Below are positions 1 to 7,807 of a stretch of DNA of 64,000 bases, piece after piece. The stretch spans positions 496,001 to 560,000 of the forward strand of contig NZ_JOIZ01000001.1 of NCBI RefSeq assembly GCF_000721605.1, in the 5' to 3' direction. The position numbers and the translations under genes were made by a program. The notes beneath the pieces were generated by a model. The model saw only the letters and a list, made by a program, of their open reading frames with translations. It did not search any database and was not told the DNA's origin. Source of the stretch: Streptomyces sp. NRRL S-37 (GTDB taxonomy: Bacteria; Actinomycetota; Actinomycetes; Streptomycetales; Streptomycetaceae). Numbering within the stretch: position 1 is the first letter of the stretch; each line of letters starts with the position of its first letter.

Positions 1-558
1 GCGGCTGTGGCGATGTCGGCACAGTTCGCGCCCGACCTGGTGCTCATGGACATCCGCATGCCGGGTATGGACGGACTGACGGCGACCCGGCTGATCACCA
101 GTCACGGCAGCGGCGCCCGGGTTCTCGTGCTCACCACGTTCGACCTCGACGCCTATGTCTACGAGGCTCTGCGCGCCGGGGCCTCCGGCTTTCTGCTCAA
201 GGATTCCGAGCCGGAGGACCTCCTGGCCGCGATACGGGTGGTCGCCTCCGGTGACGGCGTCCTCGCGCCCGCGGTCACGGGGCGTCTGATAGCAGCCTTC
301 GCTCGGGGGGCCTCCTTCGCTCCGGAGATCACAGGGGCGCTGGACAGCCTCACCAACCGCGAACGCGAGATCCTCGTCCTCGTCGCCACGGGCCTGAGCA
401 ACGCGGAGATCGGCGCGCGTCTGGAAGTAGCCGTGGGAACGGTGAAGGTGCACGTGAGCTCAGTGCTCAACAAGCTGGGCCTACGGGATCGTGTGCAGGC
501 GACCATTTTCGCCTACGAGAGTGGGCTGGTCCGCCCGTCGGTGACGCCGGCTCTCTGA
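1..558 (+). CDS. NarL/LuxR-type response regulator, 5' end cut by window
   Basis: The reading frame is open from the first base, so the N-terminus (including the acidic pocket and start) lies outside the window. The visible part has the end of a receiver domain: VLMDIRMPGMDG carries the phosphoacceptor Asp, followed by the VLTTFDLD strand and the conserved Lys in FLLKD. The C-terminal half is a LuxR_C helix-turn-helix (LTNREREILVLVATGLSNAEI, then VGTVKVHVSSVLNKLGLRDR). It would act in the cytoplasm as a phosphorylation-dependent DNA-binding regulator. No partner kinase is adjacent; the kinase at 6424-7806 is too far to pair by position alone. It is clearly related to the regulator at 10984-11667, with the same TTFDLD and GFLLKD signatures. 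Confidence 0.93.
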   Translation, partial: AAVAMSAQFAPDLVLMDIRMPGMDGLTATRLITSHGSGARVLVLTTFDLDAYVYEALRAGASGFLLKDSEPEDLLAAIRVVASGDGVLAPAVTGRLIAAFARGASFAPEITGALDSLTNREREILVLVATGLSNAEIGARLEVAVGTVKVHVSSVLNKLGLRDRVQATIFAYESGLVRPSVTPAL

Positions 559-1261
559 GCGGCCCTCCGCTTGTCTGCACCAGGGCGATCAGAGGGGGAG
601 TTGGCCGCGAAGCCGACAGGCTCGATCGCGGACCCGCGGTGGACTGCGCCGCCGCTGCCCTGCGCGGGCCGACTCCGCCCAGTCTTCTTCGCCTGCCGTC
701 CAGGACCCCGAAAGCAAGGCCGCCCAGCGCGGACGGGTCAGGCCCCGGAACAGTCACTGCCGGGTCTTTGGACGCTCCCCGTGCGCTGCTACTCGGCAGG
801 TACGACCACGAAGACCACCGGCAGAGCAGGTCACGAAACACGCACGGGTCGTTCCGTGATCTCACTGCGACGATCCGTGCCGTCGAGACACGGGGCTCGC
901 GGACGGACGAGACGGCGCGTTGCTCCTGCCGGCGATCGACGAGTCGCGCTACATCAGTTACTGAAGCAACGCGAAGGCCGCTTGTACGGCATCTTCCCTA
1001 CATAATTCATGGCTTTTTCTGGCCATGAACCTCCCCTCATGCCTTTCGCGGAAGTGAATCCCGCTGACGGTCGAGGCGATCGGCGCTTCCTGGAGTGCGT
1101 CATTCGACGGTCGGCGAGACGGCCGCCGACCCTGCGGCTCATTCCTCACAAGAGGGACACAAGGTGTCATGTTGCTGTCACTCGTCCAGCCGCCGTATCA
1201 CGGCATCGTGTGCTCGGATATGTCCCGCAGCCCCGACGAGAGGCTCGACACACGAGGAGGA
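559..1261. other. Intergenic region, no convincing gene
   Basis: About 700 bp without a frame of plausible composition. The only structure noticed is a short inverted repeat (TTCATGGC, loop of 8, GCCATGAA) at 1006-1029 in an A/T-richer patch. It could be a terminator or leader hairpin, but no neighbour decides this. Confidence 0.4.
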
Positions 1262-1650
1262 TGGGACCCACCGTGCCCGCACACACCGTCTGGGAAGGAA
1301 CCCGCTCGAGGGCGAGCGCGCCGTCGTCTTCGTTTCCTCCGGCATCGGCGAGCAGACGAACGGCAGCGGGGCTCCCGACGAGCTGACCACGGCCGCCCGC
1401 TTCTGCCGCCCCTTCATGCTGTTGGCGGACGGACCCACCGAGGCGCGAACTACCCGGCCCCATCGGCGGGCAGACGATCCTTCCGGCGACTCCTGGGAGA
1501 CCACACGCTCCGCAGTTGTCGACGCAACGGGCCGGTCCGGCGAGCCGCCGTCACTCCCCCGGCGACACCCCCGCGACACCTCCGAGAACGCCACGCCCTC
1601 CACGAGCGGCGCTGTTCTCGCCACCCGTCCGGCGAGCATCTTCGCCGACC
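1262..1650 (+). pseudogene. Decayed OsmC-family gene remnant
   Basis: Compared with the intact OsmC protein at 12195-12620, this stretch keeps recognisable blocks but switches frame. The start gives VPAHTVWEG in one frame. After a shift the next frame reads LEGERAVVFVSSGIGEQ and then TNGSGAPDELTTAARF, matching LEGNGVVTFDSSGIGEQ and QANGRTSPEELIAAAH of the intact protein, with about ten residues deleted between the blocks. The first redox Cys region is lost. Further on a weak match (SENATPSTSGAVL against AENAKKNCPVSQAL) suggests the original 3' end near 1630. It cannot make a functional peroxiredoxin. The pattern is a duplicated osmC-like gene decaying by indels. Confidence 0.7.
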
Positions 1651-1784
1651 GCTCTTCGACCGTTCCCGGCACCGGATGGGCGCGAGGTGGCGGTTGACGG
1701 CCCGTGGTCCGGGCACAGGCCACGTCTCTTCCCACAAGCCAGGCGCACCACAGCGCTCCCCGCACCCGCAAGAAAGTACGAACC

Positions 1785-2251
1785 ATGTCTTTGCCCCCAC
1801 TGCACATACCGCCGGACGGTGGATCCCCTGTGTTCCTCGTAGGAGACACCTACACCACCTTGCTCAGCGCCGCTGACACCGGCGGTGAACTGTCCCTGGC
1901 CGAGGCCGTCGTTCCGGCCGATGCCGGCCCCCGCCGCACACCCACCATGGCGAGTCCGAGACGTTCGTTCTTCTTGAGGGAACACTTCGTGTGACCGCCG
2001 GTGACGAGCAGTTCGACGTCGAACCCGGAGGGGTTGTGTACGTCCCCAAGGGCGTTCGTCACTCCTTCAAAAACACCAGCCCGGGCCACCCCGCCCGCAT
2101 GTACTTCCTCTATGTGCCTGGCGGCATGGACGGCATGTTCCAGGAGATCGGCCGCCCCGGTGTCCGGGGCCAGGTCGGCCCTCCCCTCGACCCGGCCGAT
2201 GTGGTCGCCATGGGCGAGGTTGCCGAGAAGTACGGCTACACCCTCGGCTGA
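1785..2251 (+). pseudogene. Cupin-domain protein, single-base frameshift
   Basis: The ATG at 1785 opens MSLPPLHIPPDGG. The frame stays coherent to about 1930, then shifts by one base at a run of five C (1928-1932). The second frame continues PPHTHHGESETFVLLEGT and runs to a stop at 2251. Together they give a single cupin domain of about 155 residues. Cupin motif 1 is HTHHGESETFVLLEG (metal-ligand His, His, Glu) and motif 2 is GGVVYVPKGVRHSFKN (last ligand His). One missing C would explain the break, so it is either a recent mutation or a sequencing error in a homopolymer. Small cupins of this type are often metal-dependent dioxygenase-like or sugar/quercetinase-like enzymes; substrate unknown. 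Confidence 0.75.
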
Positions 2252-2427
2252 ACGACCGCCCCTCCGCGACGCCGCCGCAACCGCCGTACCCGGTGCTTGG
2301 GCGGACGTTCACCAGACGCATACCGGTCACCGGCCACGGTGCGCCAAGCTGGCGTCCCGCTGTGTGCAACGCCAGTGCGTTAAGGGTTCGTGCGCCCTCT
2401 CGAGAAGGCGGGACCTCTGGTAGTTCG

Positions 2428-2625
2428 CATGGTGTCGAAGCCTTTGCGAGTGTCCCGGAGGTCCCGTTGCCGCAGAATCCTGTCAGCGTCAGGTCCGGTG
2501 CGACAGCCCTCGACGTGTATGCGCCCGGCCATCTGGGCGAGTTGACCGAGATCATCGATCCCGAGCTGATCGGTGCGGTCCTGGAGGACACCGGTGCCCG
2601 GCAGCAGCGGCTACGGCTGCTCGAC
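2428..2625 (+). pseudogene. IS4-family transposase, N-terminal remnant
   Basis: One frame reads PLPQNPVSVRSGATALDVY, then APGHLGELTEIIDPELI and AVLEDTGARQQRLRLL. This is the characteristic start of actinomycete IS4-type transposases (the IS4 N-terminal domain). No catalytic DDE region follows: similarity stops near 2625, where the sequence becomes the 3' end of the oppositely oriented GNAT gene. Only about 65 codons survive. The remnant supplies the stop codon of that GNAT gene, so the element probably inserted into or deleted its 3' end. Confidence 0.7.
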
Positions 2626-3141
2626 GGGGACGGTGAGGTCGGCGGTCGAGCGGTGAACGGCGGGCCGGGAGGCACCGAGGGTCCTCAGGATTCTCAGCAT
2701 GCGCACGTTGTCCAAGCCGGTCATGACACTCATGGAGCAGCAGCCGAAGGTGCGGGCCTGCTCCCGGGCGTACTGCGCCAGCGTGGTGCCCAGGCCACGG
2801 CTCTGCCACGGGTCCTCGATCATAATGCCGAGTTCGGCCGTGCTGGGCTCGGTCGTGCGGACCAGGTTGGTGGTCGCGATGAGTCGCTGTGGATCGTCCT
2901 CCGGGTGGGTGACCCAGGTGAGGCCCAGGCCGGGGCGGGTCAGGTGGTGGAACTCGCCCCGGCGCAGGGAACGCCGGGCGGCCTGGTAGCGCGCGAAGCG
3001 CGTCTCGAGCGAGCAGCGGTTGTGCAGCGCGTTCACCGCGTCGAAGTCATCGAGCGTAGCTGGACGGGTGATGGTGCGGGTCCCGGTGTGCGGCAGGCGG
3101 GGGCGATGGGGTGCGGTGGTCATCGGGGCGGGGGCGGACAT
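2611..3141 (-). CDS. GNAT-family N-acetyltransferase
   Basis: A 176-residue protein from the ATG at 3141 (MSAPAPM; a second ATG at 3123 is equally possible). It has the GNAT fold signatures: an N-terminal ITRPATLDDFDAVNALHN strand/helix, the beta-4 strand AELGIMIEDPWQSRGLGTTL with the acetyl-CoA pyrophosphate-binding loop (Q-x-R-G-L-G), and a following helix (LAQYAREQARTFG). It would transfer an acetyl group from acetyl-CoA to an unknown amine. The last dozen residues and the stop codon lie in DNA that belongs to the IS4 remnant, so the native C-terminus has probably been replaced. Activity is uncertain for that reason. Confidence 0.8.
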   Translation of the reverse strand: MSAPAPMTTAPHRPRLPHTGTRTITRPATLDDFDAVNALHNRCSLETRFARYQAARRSLRRGEFHHLTRPGLGLTWVTHPEDDPQRLIATTNLVRTTEPSTAELGIMIEDPWQSRGLGTTLAQYAREQARTFGCCSMSVMTGLDNVRMLRILRTLGASRPAVHRSTADLTVPVEQP

Positions 3142-3539
3142 AGTGGTCCTCGGCTTGGAGTCAGGGAAGGCGGAGGGCAGGGCACGGTGGGAGTGCGGCA
3201 ACCGCCGACAGCCGTCGCGGGGCCACCGACCGGGGCTCGTCACCGTCATTTGCAGCGTCGTCCCCCGTGGCAGGATCCCGGCCCCTTGGAAGGGAGTCAT
3301 TCCCGTGCGGGCCCGGCCGGAGCGGGAGGTTGTCGTCCGTGACGAAGCTGACCGTCGAAGCATGGGGCTGAACAGCCGTGTCGGCGACGCTGCCGAACGA
3401 CACGGAGTGTTCGGAACGCGCGCCCCGCGCCCCGCTCACCGACACGACCTCTCGGTCCGGGGCCGCAGCAGCGTTCCGAACTCAGGGGAACCCCGGGCCG
3501 TCACAGATCAAAGTTCACCGGACTACGGGAGAGGGACAC
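3142..3539. other. Intergenic region, nothing recognised
   Basis: About 400 bp between the GNAT start and the end of the small membrane gene. Frames here are arginine/proline-rich shadows without domains. The GNAT promoter should lie in the left part, but no convincing -10/-35 pair was seen. Confidence 0.4.
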
Positions 3540-3851
3540 TCACGCGTCGGGGTCTTGGTGGTAGGCGTGACGGTCGGTGTGTGGGCCTCGGGAGGACGTG
3601 AGGAACCGGAGGGCCGACGCGACGAGCACGGTGATCAGAAGGGCGACGCTGAGCAGGAAGGTCCATTCGACCCACGCACCGCCGGACCGCCCCTTCTCGA
3701 ACGCTGAGAACAACCGTGCGCCCACGGGGTAGGAGATCATGCAGACGATGACGAGGGGCCAGAAGGACAACACCTTCAGAGGCTTGGTCCATGCGGTGAG
3801 GGCAAGGGCCACAACAGCGATCAGGGCGACGAGAACATGCATGCGATCCAT
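3540..3851 (-). CDS. Small membrane protein, three predicted TM segments
   Basis: A 103-residue protein beginning MDRMHVLVALIAVVALAL. It has hydrophobic segments near residues 4-20, 25-42 and 55-75 (FLLSVALLITVLVASAL), then a charged cytosolic tail rich in His/Asp. The ATG at 3851 has an AAAGGA ribosome site about 8 bases upstream, which favours it over the GTG at 3908 in the same frame. No family was recognised. It lies downstream of, and in the same direction as, the large regulator at 3970-6156 and could be co-transcribed with it (118 bp gap). Confidence 0.6.
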   Translation of the reverse strand: MDRMHVLVALIAVVALALTAWTKPLKVLSFWPLVIVCMISYPVGARLFSAFEKGRSGGAWVEWTFLLSVALLITVLVASALRFLTSSRGPHTDRHAYHQDPDA

Positions 3852-3969
3852 GAGCCGATCCTTTCGCGCGGAATCCGCTGCGATCTCGGCCACCAGGAGG
3901 AATCGCACCTAGTCCGCGAAGCATAGACCCGCACGAGGGTGCCGCCCTTCCGGCTGCCGCCCTCGTGCG

Positions 3970-6156
3970 TCAGCGGTCCACGCGGCTCTGTTCCCGGTCG
4001 TCCACGGAGGAGGTGTACCCGTCCGGCACACCGGACGGGTACACCTCCTCATGCCACAGACGAGCCGAGACGCGCTCGACCGCAGTCCTGAGATGACGGC
4101 GGTAGGTGCTCAGTGACACACCCAGTCGTTCGGCCGCTGCCCGGTGCGTGGCCGTCCCTTCGACGAACGCGGTCACCGCGGCCTGGTGCGGTCCGTGCCC
4201 GCCTTGCTCCTCGGCCAGCTCGTAGACGGCCTGTTGGAGCACGGACGCCAGGTCTGCACCGCCTACGGCAACCACCCGGCTACGCCGCAACGGATTCAGC
4301 GCGAGCTCCGACGGCCGCCGCAACGCACGCAGTCCCGCGTGTACGGCGTCGGCGAACTCCCGCTGGGACAGTGCACCCGTCGGCGTCCGTGCCTCGTCCG
4401 TGCGGACGAGGCCGGCACCGTTCACTCGATCACAGGGGTCGCGGCCGTCGCCCTCACCCGACACGGAGCGCAGCAGCCCGCGCAGCCAGTCGGAAGCGGG
4501 GAAGACCCGCACGTCACGGGCGAAGAGACGCTGGGGAACGCCATCGACGTCCCAGTGGTGCTCCGTGGGAAGCAGCCCGTGCCGGCGCAGCGGCCCGTCC
4601 CAGACGCCGTCGTCCCGGAGCACGAAGAACACCCAGGCCGGTCCGCCGGTCCGCACGGTCTCCGCGACGAGGCACCGCAGCGACAGCGCCATGGCCGATG
4701 AGGCGTCCCGTCGCTCTTGCGGGCCGGCGTGGAAGCGGGCCACCGAGATCCGCTCGTTCGCCCGCAGTGGCCCGTGCCGCCGGACGTGGTCCCAGACGGC
4801 GGCGACCACGGGATCCGCTGTCTCCCCTTCGTACGCCGTCAGCCTCAGCCAGGCCGAGCAGGCTCGCGGTGGGCCGTACGGGACTGGCCGCCGGACCCTG
4901 AACGCCTCCGGCTGGTGACGCAGCCAGAACCGTGCGTTCTCCGCGGACTCCGGCCCCTCGCAGTCCGCGATCAGGCCGAGCACGGTGGCCTCGTCCACAG
5001 GTCCGCACGCCTCGTCCTCGTGGCTGTCCCGCGTGGTCCACTCATGGGCGGGTGGCAGCACCGTGATGTCCCGGTACAGGCGGTGCAGGGCTGCCGCAGC
5101 GTCCAGGGCGCGGTCGAAAGGCACGGTGCGTATCTGCTCCACCAGGTGGTCGTGCAGGCGCTCGTGCAGAGCGGCGAAGCCGTCGGGGTCGTTCCATCTG
5201 GCGTCGTGCGCGACCGTGTTGCGTACCGCCTCGTCCAGCAGCAGGCCGCATCCGAGGGCCGTCACCCAGGGCTGCGCGCGCAGCCACGCGAACGACCGGG
5301 CCGCCGCGCCGGCGCCGAGTTCGGCGCGCAGCAACTCCTCCGTGACGGTCCCCACCCGGGCGGTCACCTGCAGAGTCCGTCGGTGCTGCTCGGTGGGAAG
5401 GCCGCCGACGAGACGGTGGAACAGGACCGCGGTCAGCCGTCGGGAGACGCCCCCGTCCATAGACCACCCTGCTTCCCCACCTGTGCGGGCGGCGGCCGCG
5501 ACCAGGGACAGAGCCAGGGGATTGCCGCCCGCGAACTCCCGCACGGAGACGTTCAAAGGTGGCGGCACGTCCTGGTCGCCCAGGACCCTCTTGGTCTCCT
5601 CCGCACTGAGCGCGGGCAACTTCATCGACCGAGCGCAGGCGGCCCAGCCGGGATCGGTTCTCCAGCCGGGCTGCGGCGGGGTCCTGGACGCCATGACCAC
5701 GACCGCATCACCCGGCACGTCGGGCAGGAAGCTCTCGCGCAGCCACGCCTCCAGCCCGGTGCACCGCTCAAGGCTGTCGACCAACAGGACGGGTGCGGGA
5801 TCGTCAAGAACATCACGGAACGCATCCAGGCGACCGCAGGCGTCCGCCGGCGTCCTCGCACCGTCCACCCACACCACCGACCGGCCGGCGGCGGTCGCGT
5901 CCAAGGACAGGCGGTGCAGCAGGGCGGACTTACCGATACCGCCGGGCCCGTGCACGAAGAGGACGGGACGGGCTTCGGCTTCTCCCGCCAGCGCCGCTCG
6001 GAACGCTTTCCGCTCGGCCGCCCTGCCGACGAAGGCCCGGGCACGTGCGGCGGCCACGTGCTCGCCGAGCAGACCGCCACCACAGGAGCCGACGGGGTCC
6101 GTGGCGTTGCTGCCGCTCACTGGGTCGGCTCGGGTAGGGACTGGTCCCGGACTCAC
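3970..6156 (-). CDS. Large STAND-type ATPase regulator with C-terminal HTH (copy A)
   Basis: About 728 residues from the GTG at 6156, chosen because a GAGGAG ribosome site lies 5 bases upstream; the same frame is open a further 195 bases but lacks such a site. Order of parts: a Walker A P-loop (GPGGIGKSALL, Lys near residue 76), a Walker B-like strand (APVLLVDSLE) and a sensor-like strand (AVVVMASR), together an AAA/STAND NTPase. Then comes an alpha-helical middle, a region with the pattern AWLRLTAYEGETADPVV and a conserved block with FFVLRDDGVWD, and finally a LxxLxRPSELALNPL motif. The last part, AAAERLGVSLSTYRRHL, looks like an HTH recognition unit. It is a full-length paralogue of the protein at 7808-9880. 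Probably a cytoplasmic transcription regulator switched by ATP; target unknown. Confidence 0.75.
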   Translation of the reverse strand: MSPGPVPTRADPVSGSNATDPVGSCGGGLLGEHVAAARARAFVGRAAERKAFRAALAGEAEARPVLFVHGPGGIGKSALLHRLSLDATAAGRSVVWVDGARTPADACGRLDAFRDVLDDPAPVLLVDSLERCTGLEAWLRESFLPDVPGDAVVVMASRTPPQPGWRTDPGWAACARSMKLPALSAEETKRVLGDQDVPPPLNVSVREFAGGNPLALSLVAAAARTGGEAGWSMDGGVSRRLTAVLFHRLVGGLPTEQHRRTLQVTARVGTVTEELLRAELGAGAAARSFAWLRAQPWVTALGCGLLLDEAVRNTVAHDARWNDPDGFAALHERLHDHLVEQIRTVPFDRALDAAAALHRLYRDITVLPPAHEWTTRDSHEDEACGPVDEATVLGLIADCEGPESAENARFWLRHQPEAFRVRRPVPYGPPRACSAWLRLTAYEGETADPVVAAVWDHVRRHGPLRANERISVARFHAGPQERRDASSAMALSLRCLVAETVRTGGPAWVFFVLRDDGVWDGPLRRHGLLPTEHHWDVDGVPQRLFARDVRVFPASDWLRGLLRSVSGEGDGRDPCDRVNGAGLVRTDEARTPTGALSQREFADAVHAGLRALRRPSELALNPLRRSRVVAVGGADLASVLQQAVYELAEEQGGHGPHQAAVTAFVEGTATHRAAAERLGVSLSTYRRHLRTAVERVSARLWHEEVYPSGVPDGYTSSVDDREQSRVDR
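4007..4050 (-). terminator. Perfect 20-bp-arm hairpin inside the 3' coding end
   Basis: The arms at 4007-4026 and 4031-4050 are exact reverse complements with a 4-base loop. The hairpin lies within the last 30 codons of copy A, where it encodes part of EEVYPSGVPDGYTSS. No T-run follows on the minus strand. It may be a terminator or an mRNA-stabilising element embedded in the coding sequence. Confidence 0.55.
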
Positions 6157-6423
6157 CGGAACTCCTCTGCGAAGGGATCGGTCAACCCCTCCAGTCCAAC
6201 CGTCCCGGTCGTCCGCGAGCTCCGCATTCGAGGCGAACTCGGGGATCAGCCGACCGGACGAGGTCGCTCTCCTGCTCGTCCTGGAGAACGAGTACGTGCA
6301 CCCGGAAGCTCCTGCACAGACATCGGACTGTCCGCGCTCGCGCTGACCCACGGACGAGGGGTACGCCGTCTTCCGGTGTCCCGGCGGGCCGCTGTCGGCC
6401 GGCGCGGTCTACCGTGGACCGTC

Positions 6424-7806
6424 ATGAGCGCACTGAACTCGTGGCCGCGCCGCCGTCTGCCCCCCGCCCTGACCGACCTGGCCCTGGGCGTTCTCCTGAC
6501 GGGCTGGTGCCTGGCCCTGCCCTCCCTGGTCCCTGCGAGCGAGGCCCTGCACAACGCGCCGGGCGGCTGGTGGGTCGCGCTCATCCTGGTCTGCGGTGCG
6601 CCCATTACCGTTCATCACCGGTTCCCGCTGGCGAGCCTCGTGGTTGTCGCGGTCACCTGCAGCATCCTCCAGGCGTTGGGTTACGTCCCTCACCTCGTGG
6701 GGCCGCAGGGGACCGCGATCAGCCCCACCTACCTGTGCGCCGCGACTGCCCTGTTCCTGACCGCCGTGCGGACCGAGCGCCGCACCGCCGCTCTGGTGGC
6801 GCTCCTCCACGTTCCGGCACTGTCCGTGACGGAAGCCGTGCTGGCGCCCGCGGGTCACTGGCTTGCCGCGGGCACGACCGAGGCGGTGCTGACGGCCGCG
6901 GCCTGGTCCCTCGGCCGGCTGGTACGAACCCGGACCGCCATGCAGGATCAGGCGCTGGAGCGCGCCAAGGCGCTGGAGGGTGAACAGCTCGCCAAAGCCC
7001 GTGCCGCCGTCATGGAGGAACGCGCGCGCATCGCCCGGGAACTGCACGACATCGTCGCCCACAACGTCAGCCTCATGATCGTGCAGACCATCGCCGCCGA
7101 CCGGGTCCAGGCCCGCGACCCGGAGAAGGCCCACGAACTGCACCGCACCATCGAGGAGACCGGCCGGGCCACCGTCGCCGAGCTACGGCAACTGCTGGAC
7201 GTGCTCCGCACCGACGACGAGGACGACACCGACCCCAGCAAGCAGCCACCGCAGCCCACCATCGACGCCATCCCGGCGCTGCTGGAGTCGGTACGTGCCG
7301 CCGGTCTCCAGGTCCACTGCGCCATCAGCGGGGAACCGGCCGACCTGTCGGCCGGATCGCAACTGGCGGTCTACCGGATCGTGCAGGAAGCCCTCACCAA
7401 CACGCTCAAGCACGCGGGCCGCACCCGCACCGCCGTCACGCTGGCGTGGGAGCACGACCGTCGCATGCTCTCCTTGAGGATCTGCGACGCGGGCCCCGGC
7501 GAGCAGGCCGCGCCTTCACCGGCCCACGTCTTCGACCGGGGGGCGGGGCACGGGCTGGTCGGGATCCGGGAACGGGTCGCGGCCATGGGCGGCACACTGC
7601 ACACCGGTCACCGGCCCGGAGGCGGTTACTGTGTGCATGCCGCCCTCCCCCTTCCGTCCGTGTACGGCCCGCCCCCGCCGGACGACCGGAGCTCCTGCGT
7701 CCTCGCCGATCCCGTTGGCCACGAGGACGGCACCGGGTCCCACGACGACGGCACCGGGTCCCACGACGACGAGGCCGGGACCGTCCTCGCTCTCCCGGTC
7801 ACCTGA
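6424..7806 (+). CDS. NarX/DesK-type sensor histidine kinase
   Basis: A 460-residue membrane kinase from the ATG at 6424. The N-terminal 165 residues are hydrophobic with several transmembrane segments. A coiled linker (QALERAKALEGEQLAKARA) leads into the HisKA_3 dimerisation domain ERARIARELHDIVAHN with the phospho-acceptor His near residue 208. The HATPase_c domain follows, with the N box AVYRIVQEALTNTLKHA and G box GHGLVGIRERVAAMGG. The C-terminus adds an unusual acidic tail made by a 21-bp tandem repeat. This type pairs with NarL-family response regulators, of which two are in the window (1-558 and 10984-11667), but neither is adjacent. Instead it sits between two paralogous ATPase/HTH regulators and converges with the second at a 1-base gap. 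Confidence 0.9.
   Translation: MSALNSWPRRRLPPALTDLALGVLLTGWCLALPSLVPASEALHNAPGGWWVALILVCGAPITVHHRFPLASLVVVAVTCSILQALGYVPHLVGPQGTAISPTYLCAATALFLTAVRTERRTAALVALLHVPALSVTEAVLAPAGHWLAAGTTEAVLTAAAWSLGRLVRTRTAMQDQALERAKALEGEQLAKARAAVMEERARIARELHDIVAHNVSLMIVQTIAADRVQARDPEKAHELHRTIEETGRATVAELRQLLDVLRTDDEDDTDPSKQPPQPTIDAIPALLESVRAAGLQVHCAISGEPADLSAGSQLAVYRIVQEALTNTLKHAGRTRTAVTLAWEHDRRMLSLRICDAGPGEQAAPSPAHVFDRGAGHGLVGIRERVAAMGGTLHTGHRPGGGYCVHAALPLPSVYGPPPPDDRSSCVLADPVGHEDGTGSHDDGTGSHDDEAGTVLALPVT
7726..7767 (+). repeat. 21-bp tandem duplication in kinase tail
   Basis: Two exact copies of a 21-base unit starting GACGGCACCGGGTCCCACGA, which add the in-frame heptapeptide DGTGSHD twice to the kinase C-terminus. 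It probably arose by slippage and is likely polymorphic between strains. Confidence 0.8.
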
Positions 7807-7807
7807 G

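Noticed and set aside
3020-3601. Plus-strand frame of 193 codons over the GNAT start
   Set aside because: Low-complexity Arg/Gly/Val translation and antisense to GNAT motifs.
4717-6423. Apparent 570-residue N-terminal extension of the histidine kinase
   Set aside because: This part is antisense to the ATPase regulator and shows no domain. The kinase starts sensibly at the ATG at 6424 with its first transmembrane helix.
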